NCBI GenBank assembly: GCA_024642025.1
Contig: JAHEBY010000029.1
Span: 1 to 12,811, forward strand
Direction of reading: 5' to 3'
Length of the DNA stretch: 12,811 nt
Origin: Comamonadaceae bacterium
GTDB lineage: Bacteria; Pseudomonadota; Gammaproteobacteria; Burkholderiales; Burkholderiaceae_C
The position numbers were made by a program, and so were the translations under genes. Below, piece after piece: positions 5,817-12,109 of this stretch. Every line of letters starts with the position of its first letter. The stretch's first letter is position 1. The notes below the pieces were generated by a model. The model did no database searches. It was not told the origin of the DNA and saw only the letters and a program-made list of their open reading frames with translations.

Positions 5817-6794
5817 ATGAGACGTTATTCCCGTATCACCGGTACCGGCAGTTTTTTGCCGCCGCGCAAACTGACGAATGCCGATCTGGTCGAGCAGTTG
5901 GCAAAAACCGGCGTTGAAACTTCTGACGAATGGATTGTCGAGCGCACCGGCATCCGCGCCCGCCATTTTGCGGCCGACGATGTGTCCTGCAGCGATTTGG
6001 CCACTGCCGCTGCCCGTAGGGCGCTGGAGGCGGCGGGCCTTGCGGCCAGCGATATCGACCTGATCATCGTCGCGACATCGACGCCGGACATGGTGTTCCC
6101 GTCTACGGCATGCATCGTCCAGAACAAGTTGGGCGCCAACGGCGGCGCTGCCTTTGACGTGCAGGCTGTCTGCAGCGGATTTGTTTATGCGCTGACAGTG
6201 GCTGACGCCATGATCCAGAGTGGAGCGGCAAATAATGCGCTGGTGATCGGCGCAGAAGTTTTCTCCCGCATTCTCGATTTCAAAGACCGCACCACCTGTG
6301 TGTTGTTTGGTGATGGCGCCGGCGCCGTGGTGTTGCAAGCCTCGCGCGAGCCTGGCATTCTGGCCAGCGACCTGCATGCTGACGGCAAGCATGTGGGCAT
6401 TCTGTGCGTTCCCGGCCATGTGTCTGGCGGCTCCATCACCGGAGACCCGCTGCTCAAGATGGATGGCCAGGCTGTTTTCAAGCTGGCCGTGGGGGTGCTG
6501 GAAGAGGCGGCGCTAGCCGCATTGGCCAAGGCTGGCAAACAGGCGGTTGATATCGACTGGCTGATTCCCCATCAGGCCAATATCCGCATCATGCAAAGCA
6601 CGGCAAAGAAGCTGAAGCTGCCGATGGACAAGGTCGTGGTCACGGTGGATCAGCATGGCAATACATCGGCCGCGTCCATCCCTCTGGCGCTCGATGCGGG
6701 CGTGCGCTCAGGCAAGGTCAAGCCGGGTCAGCTGCTGATGCTCGAAGGCGTGGGTGGCGGTTTTACCTGGGGCGCTGTGCTATTAAAATTGTAG
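5817..6794 (+). CDS. fabH: Beta-ketoacyl-ACP synthase III (FabH)
   Basis: A 325-aa thiolase-fold condensing enzyme that starts fatty acid synthesis by joining acetyl-CoA to malonyl-ACP. The catalytic triad is visible as Cys119 (QAVCSGF), His252 (IPHQANIRIM) and Asn282 (QHGNTSAASIP). Other family marks are 'DEWIVERTGIRARH' (37-50), 'STPDMVFPSTA' and the C-terminal 'GVGGGFTWGAVLL'. The ATG at 5817 gives MRRYSRITGTGSFLPP, the expected N-terminus. It is separated from plsX by 49 bases and from fabD by 73. The final codons (VLLKL) and the stop lie inside a short repeat-like element (6780-6833), so the extreme C-terminus may have been reshaped by it without loss of the active site. Confidence 0.97.
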   Translation: MRRYSRITGTGSFLPPRKLTNADLVEQLAKTGVETSDEWIVERTGIRARHFAADDVSCSDLATAAARRALEAAGLAASDIDLIIVATSTPDMVFPSTACIVQNKLGANGGAAFDVQAVCSGFVYALTVADAMIQSGAANNALVIGAEVFSRILDFKDRTTCVLFGDGAGAVVLQASREPGILASDLHADGKHVGILCVPGHVSGGSITGDPLLKMDGQAVFKLAVGVLEEAALAALAKAGKQAVDIDWLIPHQANIRIMQSTAKKLKLPMDKVVVTVDQHGNTSAASIPLALDAGVRSGKVKPGQLLMLEGVGGGFTWGAVLLKL

Positions 6795-6833
6795 CTTATT
6801 GCGCTTATTCTACGGGGGCTAGAGCCAATTTTT
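6780..6833 (+). repeat. Short dispersed-repeat-like element at the fabH 3' end
   Basis: From CTATTAAAATTGTAGC through TACGGGGGCTAGAGCC and the AATTTTT run, this stretch resembles, from memory, a short repeat found many times in Comamonadaceae genomes (TAGCT...GGGGGCTAGAGCC forms). That recollection needs a genome search. In this window a partial relative lies at 11694-11730, with TAGCT and an 11-base identical TACGGGGGCTA at the same 19-base offset. The fabH stop codon TAG (6792-6794) falls inside the element. It contains a tiny GGCT/AGCC hairpin before AATTTTT. Confidence 0.5.
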
Positions 6834-6867
6834 AAGTGTAATTTTGCAAATTAGCATTAGAAAATCA

Positions 6868-7818
6868 ATGAAATCATTCGCGTTTGTCTTTCCGGGTCAA
6901 GGGTCGCAAGCTATGGGCATGCTGGATGGCTGGGGCGACCACCCTGTGGTGGTGCAAACGCTCAAGGAGGCGTCTGACGCGCTGGGGGAAAACATTGGCC
7001 AGCTGATTCATGAAGGTCCCAAAGAGGCGCTGGCGTTGACAACGAATACGCAGCCCGTGATGCTGGTTGCCGGTGTGGCGGCCTATCGCGTGTGGATGGC
7101 CGAGACCGGCATCGAGCCTCAAGCTGTGGCGGGGCATTCGCTGGGTGAATACAGTGCATTGGTTGCTGCGGGCGTCTTGACACTATCGCAGGCTGCGCCA
7201 CTGGTACGGCTGCGGGCACAGGCCATGCAGGACGCGGTGCCCGTCGGCACGGGGGCGATGGCGGCGATTTTGGGTATGGATGCCGCAAAAGTAATTTCCG
7301 GTTGCGCCGATGTGACAGCCAGTTTTGGCAACGACTCGATCGAGACCGTTCAGGCCGCCAATTTCAATGACCCAGTGCAGACAGTCATTGCCGGGAGCAA
7401 GGCAGCTGTTGAAAAAGCCTGTGAAGTTCTCAAAGCCAGCGGAGCCAAGCGGGCGCTACCGCTGCCGGTGTCGGCTCCGTTTCACTCCAGTTTGATGCGG
7501 CCTGCGGCAGAAAAACTGCGGGAGCGGCTTGAATCGGTCGACTTTGGATCGCCGCGCATGGCGCTTATCAACAATGTTGATGTCGCGGTGGAGGTGCAGG
7601 CAGACCGCATTCGGGATGCGCTTTACCGCCAGGCCTTTGGTCCGGTGCGATGGGTGGAATGCGTGCAGGCCATCAAGGCCCGCGGCATCAATTTACTTGT
7701 CGAGTGTGGCCCCGGGAAGGTGCTGGCCGGGATGGTCAAACGTATCGATGCCGAGTTGACCGGGCTTCCCCTGTTCGATCCTGCCAGTCTTGCAGAAGTG
7801 AAAGGTTTTCTCGAATGA
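6868..7818 (+). CDS. fabD: Malonyl-CoA:ACP transacylase (FabD)
   Basis: A 316-aa alpha/beta-hydrolase-like acyltransferase that loads malonate from malonyl-CoA onto ACP. Visible catalytic elements are the GQGSQ loop (10-14), the nucleophile Ser91 in GHSLGEYSAL (89-98), Arg116 in LRAQAM, which binds the malonyl carboxylate, and His206 in SAPFHS (202-207). 'NFNDPVQTVIAG' (165-176) is also typical. I chose the ATG at 6868 because it begins MKSFAFVFPGQGSQ, the family N-terminus. An upstream TTG at 6844 in frame is not supported by homology. Its stop overlaps the fabG start (ATGA, 7815-7818), showing tight coupling. Confidence 0.97.
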   Translation: MKSFAFVFPGQGSQAMGMLDGWGDHPVVVQTLKEASDALGENIGQLIHEGPKEALALTTNTQPVMLVAGVAAYRVWMAETGIEPQAVAGHSLGEYSALVAAGVLTLSQAAPLVRLRAQAMQDAVPVGTGAMAAILGMDAAKVISGCADVTASFGNDSIETVQAANFNDPVQTVIAGSKAAVEKACEVLKASGAKRALPLPVSAPFHSSLMRPAAEKLRERLESVDFGSPRMALINNVDVAVEVQADRIRDALYRQAFGPVRWVECVQAIKARGINLLVECGPGKVLAGMVKRIDAELTGLPLFDPASLAEVKGFLE

Positions 7819-8588
7819 GTGACAACGATAGCGCCGCACAAGCCCAAGCCCCGCGGTTCGAAGGCCAGGTTGCCCTGGTGACAGGTGCCTCACGCGGCAT
7901 TGGTGCTGCCATTGCGCTGGAGCTCGCCAAAAAAGGCCTGAAAGTGATTGGAACCGCTACGACCGACTCCGGTGCGACCGGTATCAGCGCGGCTTTGGCA
8001 CAATACCCGGGCTGCGCGGGCCGGAGCCTCAATGTGAATGACGTCGCCGCGGCCCAGGCGCTGATTGACGCCATCACCAAGGAACACGGCGCGCTGCATG
8101 TGTTGGTCAACAACGCGGGCATCACCCGCGACAACCTGGCCATGCGCATGAAAGACGAGGATTGGGATGCTGTGATTGACACCAATCTGAAAGCCGTTTT
8201 TCGTATGAGTCGTGGCGTGATGCGCCAGATGATGAAGCAGCGATATGGTCGCATCATCAGCATCACCAGTGTGGTGGGGGCGTCCGGCAATCCGGGTCAG
8301 GCCAATTACGCGGCAGCAAAGGCCGGTGTGGCCGGCATGACCCGCGCCCTGGCGCGCGAGTTGGGGTCGCGCAATGTAACGGTCAACTGTATTGCGCCCG
8401 GCTTTATTGATACAGACATGACGTCCAGTCTGCCGGAGGCCCAGCAAAAAGCCCTGCTCACGCAGATACCGCTGGGGCATCTGGGCAAACCGGCTGATAT
8501 CGCGCATGCGGTCGCGTTTCTGGCATCACCGCTGGCGGGTTACGTGACGGGCCAGGAGCTGCACGTCAATGGCGGCATGTATATGTAA
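7815..8588 (+). CDS. fabG: 3-oxoacyl-ACP reductase (FabG)
   Basis: A 257-aa short-chain dehydrogenase/reductase that performs the NADPH-dependent reduction of 3-oxoacyl-ACP. Seen in order are the Rossmann motif TGASRGIG (23-30), NNAG (99-102), the catalytic Ser152, Tyr165 and Lys169 in 'SVVGASGNPGQANYAAAKAG' (152-171), and the PGFIDTDMT segment (195-203). The Ser-Tyr spacing equals that of E. coli FabG (138/151). The first 14 residues (MSDNDSAAQAQAPR) are a polar extension compared with E. coli. The start is set by the ATGA overlap with fabD. The 80-base gap before acpP holds a hairpin and a candidate promoter. Confidence 0.97.
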   Translation: MSDNDSAAQAQAPRFEGQVALVTGASRGIGAAIALELAKKGLKVIGTATTDSGATGISAALAQYPGCAGRSLNVNDVAAAQALIDAITKEHGALHVLVNNAGITRDNLAMRMKDEDWDAVIDTNLKAVFRMSRGVMRQMMKQRYGRIISITSVVGASGNPGQANYAAAKAGVAGMTRALARELGSRNVTVNCIAPGFIDTDMTSSLPEAQQKALLTQIPLGHLGKPADIAHAVAFLASPLAGYVTGQELHVNGGMYM

Positions 8589-8599
8589 GCGCGTACAGT

Positions 8600-8617
8600 C
8601 CCGGTTTGGTGACCGGG
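8600..8617 (+). promoter_or_regulatory. Hairpin between fabG and acpP
   Basis: CCCGGT (8600-8605) and ACCGGG (8612-8617) form a perfect six-base stem around TTGGTG. No T-run follows, so a terminator is unlikely. It could be a processing site, an mRNA-stability element or an operator near the acpP promoter. Its role is not shown by sequence. Confidence 0.4.
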
Positions 8618-8630
8618 TCATGCGAGCGGT

Positions 8631-8636
8631 TAAAAT
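8631..8636 (+). promoter_or_regulatory. Candidate -10 box of an acpP promoter
   Basis: TAAAAT (5 of 6 to TATAAT) lies 33 bases before the acpP ATG. A TTGGTG at 8606-8611 could be the -35, but the spacer would be 19 bases and the match is weak. acpP has its own promoter in E. coli, and ACP is needed at far higher levels than its neighbours, so a promoter here is plausible. Confidence 0.4.
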
Positions 8637-8658
8637 CTTTAATTCTTTACAACCCTTT

Positions 8659-8664
8659 GAGGGA
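8659..8664 (+). promoter_or_regulatory. Ribosome binding site of acpP
   Basis: GAGGGA four bases before the ATG at 8669. It is a clear purine-rich site that settles the start of this very highly translated gene over an upstream GTG-type frame opening at 8606. Confidence 0.75.
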
Positions 8665-8668
8665 ATCC

Positions 8669-8908
8669 ATGAGCGATATCGAAGCACGTGTCAAAAAAAT
8701 CATTGCCGAACAACTCGGTGTTGAAGAGTCTCAAGTTACCAGCGCCAAGGCTTTTGTAGCCGACCTCGGCGCCGATTCCCTGGACACGGTGGAACTCGTC
8801 ATGGCGCTTGAGGACGAGTTTGGCATTGAAATTCCTGACGAAGATGCCGAGAAGATCACGACCGTACAAAACGCCATCGACTACGCCAACGCGCATCAAA
8901 AAGCCTGA
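8669..8908 (+). CDS. acpP: Acyl carrier protein
   Basis: A 79-aa acidic four-helix protein that carries growing acyl chains on a 4'-phosphopantetheine arm. The attachment site is Ser37 in the invariant DSLDTVELVMALE motif (36-48). The helix II region and 'IEIPDEDAEKITTV' are standard. The ATG at 8669 gives MSDIEARVKKIIAEQLGV, as in most proteobacterial ACPs. It sits 80 bases after fabG and 18 before fabF, the classic fabG-acpP-fabF order. Confidence 0.98.
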   Translation: MSDIEARVKKIIAEQLGVEESQVTSAKAFVADLGADSLDTVELVMALEDEFGIEIPDEDAEKITTVQNAIDYANAHQKA

Positions 8909-8926
8909 TTGCAGGGATAGCAGCGC

Positions 8927-10171
8927 ATGTCCCGCCGTCGTGTAGTCGTAACCGGTCTGGGTTGCATTTCCCCTGTCGGCAATACCGTCGCAGAATCGTG
9001 GGCCGCGTTGTTGACCGGCCAGTCCGGCATTGATCTCATCACCAGCTTTGACGCCAGTGCCTTTGCCTGCAAATTTGCCGGCGAGGTCAAGGGCTTCAAT
9101 ATTGCTGACTATATTCCCGAGAAAGAGGCGCGCCATATGGATCGCTTCATTCACCTCGGGCTTGCGGCAGCATGTCAGGCGGTTGCTGATTCCGGCTTGC
9201 CAATCGGTGATGCGCTGGGCGAGGAGGAGGCAACCCGAATTGGCTGCAATATCGGCTCCGGCATTGGCGGTCTGCCGCTGATTGAGGCTACACGCGACGA
9301 ACTTGTTGCGCGTGGTCCGCGGCGGATTTCGCCGTTTTTTGTGCCGGCATCAATCATCAACATGATTTCGGGCCACGTATCCATCAAGTTTGGCTTTAAG
9401 GGTCCAAACATTGGTGTTGTAACGGCCTGCACCACGGGCTTGCATGCGATTGGTATTTCGGCCCGAATGATCGAATATGGGGACTGCGATGTGATGGTGG
9501 CAGGTGGGGCTGAGGCCACGGTGTCGCCGCTCGGTGTCGGCGGCTTTGCCGCCGCTCGGGCACTGAGCACCCGTAACGATGACCCCAAAGCGGCCTCGCG
9601 CCCCTGGGACAAAGACCGTGATGGTTTTGTGTTGGGTGAGGGCGCTGGCGTGATGGTGCTTGAAGAATATGAGCACGCAAAAGCGCGCGGCGCAAAAATT
9701 TACGCCGAATTGACAGGTTTTGGCCTCAGTGGGGACGCGCACCACATGACAGCTCCTGATGTGGATGGCCCTCGACGATCCATGCAAATGGCACTTCGCA
9801 ACGCTGGCGTCAACCCGTCGGATGTGCATTACGTCAATGCGCACGGCACTTCGACGCCGTTGGGTGACGCCAACGAAACCAATGCAATCAAGGCGGCGTT
9901 TGGCGATGCGGCCAAAGGCCTTGTGGTGAATTCCACCAAGTCCATGACGGGTCACCTGTTGGGCGGCGCTGGCGGAATTGAGTCAGTCTTTACCGTGCTG
10001 GCGGTTCATCATCAGAAGAGCCCGCCCACGATCAACATTTTCAATCAGGATCCAGAGTGCGATCTGGATTACTGCGCCAATGCCGCCCGCGATATGCGGA
10101 TCGATGTGGCGGTCAAGAACAACTTCGGGTTCGGCGGGACCAACGGCACGCTCGTTTTCAAGCGGGTTTAG
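8927..10171 (+). CDS. fabF: Beta-ketoacyl-ACP synthase II (FabF)
   Basis: A 414-aa thiolase-fold elongating condensing enzyme that adds two-carbon units from malonyl-ACP to acyl-ACP. The catalytic residues are visible: Cys168 (VVTACTTGLH), His306 (NAHGTSTPLGD), Lys338 (STKSMTGH) and His343. The gating Phe401 is in NNFGFGGTN (398-406). Length matches the E. coli enzyme (413). The N-terminus MSRRRVVVTGLGCISPVGN fits the family, so the ATG at 8927 is secure although the Shine-Dalgarno site is weak (AGGGA about 12 bases upstream). It is the last fatty acid gene here; only 23 bases separate it from the next gene. Confidence 0.98.
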   Translation: MSRRRVVVTGLGCISPVGNTVAESWAALLTGQSGIDLITSFDASAFACKFAGEVKGFNIADYIPEKEARHMDRFIHLGLAAACQAVADSGLPIGDALGEEEATRIGCNIGSGIGGLPLIEATRDELVARGPRRISPFFVPASIINMISGHVSIKFGFKGPNIGVVTACTTGLHAIGISARMIEYGDCDVMVAGGAEATVSPLGVGGFAAARALSTRNDDPKAASRPWDKDRDGFVLGEGAGVMVLEEYEHAKARGAKIYAELTGFGLSGDAHHMTAPDVDGPRRSMQMALRNAGVNPSDVHYVNAHGTSTPLGDANETNAIKAAFGDAAKGLVVNSTKSMTGHLLGGAGGIESVFTVLAVHHQKSPPTINIFNQDPECDLDYCANAARDMRIDVAVKNNFGFGGTNGTLVFKRV

Positions 10172-10194
10172 AGCCGTCCGGGCGGCACGACAGC

Positions 10195-10737
10195 ATGTAT
10201 AGCGCCCCTGCGGTCAGCTATCCGGTCAAGCGTTCACACATCCATTTGCTCGTACTGACCTCACTGTGGTTGATGGCTGCGCTGGCCTGGCTGGTCTGGG
10301 TTCTGGAGCCGCGTGTGCCCGGGTGGCGCCATGGGCTTGGGATGTTTGCGCTGCTCTGCACGGGCGTATATGCGGGCGTCGATTGGTGGCGATCCCCTGT
10401 CGGTCAACTTTGCTGGGATCGCTCGCGCTGGCAATGGATGGAGGCGCGCCGTGGCGGAGTGCCTTCCGACCAACCCTTGGTCGTAGACGGGTCGATAGCG
10501 GTGAAACTTGATTTTCAGTTTCTGGTTTTGCTTCGATTCGTGCCTCAAACCGGACAATCTGCCCCTGGAATATCGCCATTTGCAATGAAATGGATGTGGC
10601 TGGAGCGCAGCTGGAGCCGTGGGCACTGGGTCGCACTCAGGCGCGCCCTGTACGCGCGAGTCGTTCCCTTGGCCGCGGTTGGCGTGGAGGCCGAACCTAT
10701 ATTGCGCAGCGCTGCCAAAGGTGTGGATTCCCCATGA
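10195..10737 (+). CDS. Two-pass membrane protein, YgfX/CptA-like
   Basis: A 180-aa protein with two predicted membrane segments (about 16-38, HIHLLVLTSLWLMAALAWLV onward, and about 44-62) followed by a Trp- and Arg-rich soluble domain. That layout, with 'QLCWDRSRWQWM' (71-82), a 'KLDFQFLVLLRF' strand (104-115), 'MWLERSWSRGHWVALRRALYAR' (134-155) and no signal peptide, resembles the YgfX (CptA) family. That family is known as the partner of SdhE in gammaproteobacteria. This is inference from shape and a few motifs, not a firm hit. The ATG at 10195 begins 23 bases after fabF, with poor Shine-Dalgarno. The stop TGA overlaps the rpoE ATG (10734-10737), so it is translationally coupled to the sigma factor and may take part in envelope-stress control or simply be carried along. 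Confidence 0.75.
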   Translation: MYSAPAVSYPVKRSHIHLLVLTSLWLMAALAWLVWVLEPRVPGWRHGLGMFALLCTGVYAGVDWWRSPVGQLCWDRSRWQWMEARRGGVPSDQPLVVDGSIAVKLDFQFLVLLRFVPQTGQSAPGISPFAMKWMWLERSWSRGHWVALRRALYARVVPLAAVGVEAEPILRSAAKGVDSP

Positions 10738-11366
10738 CAGACGCGCCTCAGCCGTCCAACCCACCTGCCGACAGTGACCTGATGCTGGTCGAGCGCACCG
10801 TCGCGGGCGACCAACGGGCATTTGAGTTGCTGGTCATCAAGTATCAACGGCGCATTCAGCGCCTGATCGGGCGCATGGTCCGTGACGTGGATCTGGTCGA
10901 GGACATCGCCCAGGAGACCTTTATCCGTGCCTATCGCGCCTTGCATCAGTTTCGTGGGGATGCGCAGTTCTACACTTGGCTGTACAGGATCGCCGTCAAC
11001 ACTGCCAAAAAATCGCTGCTTGAGCTCAAACGCGATCCAACGGTATCCGAGGGGTCTTTGCATTCGGCGGATGATGACGATGAAACTTCCTGGCGCGGAA
11101 ACGAACCAATATCAGATGAGACGCCGGAATCTGTGTTGGCCGCAAGAGAAATTGCAGCCGCGGTGAATGCGGCGATGGAAGCCCTGCCGGATGACTTGCG
11201 TCAGGCAGTAACCTTGCGCGAAATTGAAGGATTGAGTTATGAGGAAATCTCGACCGTCATGAATTGCCCGATCGGAACAGTCCGATCGCGCATTTTCAGG
11301 GCGCGCGAGGCGATTTCGGAAAAGGTCAAACCGCTTTTGGACAATCAGACTGGCAAGCGTTGGTGA
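10734..11366 (+). CDS. rpoE: ECF sigma factor RpoE (sigma-E / AlgU type)
   Basis: A 210-aa extracytoplasmic-function sigma factor that directs RNA polymerase to envelope-stress promoters. Region 2 is seen as 'LVEDIAQETFIRAYRALHQF' (54-73) and 'FYTWLYRIAVNTAKK' (79-93), and the acidic linker is 105-135. Region 4 is 'LPDDLRQAVTLREIEGLSYEEI' (151-172), with the recognition helix around 'MNCPIGTVRSRIFRARE' (176-192). The adjacent RseA and RseB homologues confirm the RpoE/AlgU group. The start follows from the ATGA overlap with the upstream membrane-protein gene. I see no convincing GGAACTT-type sigma-E promoter close upstream, so autoregulation would have to act from further up. Confidence 0.95.
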   Translation: MTDAPQPSNPPADSDLMLVERTVAGDQRAFELLVIKYQRRIQRLIGRMVRDVDLVEDIAQETFIRAYRALHQFRGDAQFYTWLYRIAVNTAKKSLLELKRDPTVSEGSLHSADDDDETSWRGNEPISDETPESVLAAREIAAAVNAAMEALPDDLRQAVTLREIEGLSYEEISTVMNCPIGTVRSRIFRAREAISEKVKPLLDNQTGKRW

Positions 11367-11426
11367 GGCGGGGTGAACGATGGAACAGGCGTATAAGACT
11401 AGTGGGGCCCGACGGGGCGAATTGCA

Positions 11427-12074
11427 ATGACAGACAGGATTTTGAACACTCGTGAAGCGATTTCCGCGCTGGCAGATGGCCAGTTGCGTGGGCAGGAATT
11501 TGTGCGGGCAGTCGAAGCCGTGCATACCAACGGCGACGCTCGAGCGGCGTGGCATGCCTATCATCTGGTTGGCGATGTTTTGCGAACGGGTGACCTGCCT
11601 GATCGAGGCAATGATCTGGACTTTGTGGTTCGTTTGCAGGCGCGTCTGCAAGAGGAGCGTATCGTAACGGTAGCGCCAGATGCTCCCAAAGAGATAGCTG
11701 ATACTGCAATAAGTACGGGGGCTAAAAGCCATGTTGACACTAAAAAAGACAGTTCAAACGCTTCCTGGTTCAATTGGAGGGTGGGAGTGGGGTTGGCGAC
11801 AGTTTCTGCCGTTGCGGTCCTCAGTTGGTCCCTGGCAGGTGGCGGCGTGGGTGGCGGGCGGTCAGATTTGCTGGCCGCTGTGCCGATGCCAGCGGCTGTC
11901 CAGGCAACCAGCTTGGCCTCGGGCCAGGCGGCAGGCGGGCAGGAGCCTGTGATGATTCGCGATCCGCGTCTGGACGAGCTTATGGCCGCGCACCGACAGT
12001 TCGGCGGGGCATCGGCGCTGCAAATGCCTACGGGCTTTTTGCAAAACGCCACCTTTGAATCCTCTGGCCGCTAG
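11427..12074 (+). CDS. rseA: Anti-sigma-E factor RseA/MucA
   Basis: A 215-aa single-pass inner-membrane anti-sigma factor. Residues 8-55 form the RseA N-terminal sigma-binding domain (REAISALADGQL and 'WHAYHLVGDVLRTGDL'). Residues about 119-136 are the membrane span, preceded by Trp and Arg residues. The periplasmic part ends in a conserved 'RDPRLDELMAAHRQFG' (178-193) and 'LQNATFESSG'. In the known system DegS and RseP cleave it to free RpoE, and RseB guards the periplasmic tail. The linker (about residues 90-101) is encoded by a stretch resembling a dispersed repeat (11694-11730), and a Gly-rich patch follows the span. The ATG at 11427 is 60 bases after rpoE, with a GGGGCG purine run before it. 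Confidence 0.92.
   Translation: MTDRILNTREAISALADGQLRGQEFVRAVEAVHTNGDARAAWHAYHLVGDVLRTGDLPDRGNDLDFVVRLQARLQEERIVTVAPDAPKEIADTAISTGAKSHVDTKKDSSNASWFNWRVGVGLATVSAVAVLSWSLAGGGVGGGRSDLLAAVPMPAAVQATSLASGQAAGGQEPVMIRDPRLDELMAAHRQFGGASALQMPTGFLQNATFESSGR
11694..11730 (+). repeat. Degenerate copy of the short repeat inside rseA
   Basis: ATAGCT then, 14 bases later, TACGGGGGCTA and AAAGCC. TAGCT and the 11-base TACGGGGGCTA occur with identical spacing at 6792-6821, while the bases between them agree poorly (about 4 of 14). The stretch is read in frame as roughly IADTAISTGAKS in the variable linker. A chance match of 11 bases alone would not be surprising, so the call depends on the matching offset. 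Confidence 0.4.
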
Positions 12075-12109
12075 AGCCCTTAAAGCGCACTCTCAAACAC
12101 CATCCCATC

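Noticed and set aside
5592..6419. Long minus-strand open frame (275 codons) opposite plsX/fabH
   Set aside because: The forward genes are unmistakable, and the antisense reading is a by-product of GC-biased codons.
10172..10194. GCCG/CGGC hairpin after fabF as a terminator
   Set aside because: The stem is four bases with no T-run, and the next gene starts immediately.
12070..12078. GCTAGAGCC at the rseA stop, matching part of the fabH 3' repeat
   Set aside because: Only nine bases match and the flanks differ; this is expected by chance in a window this size.
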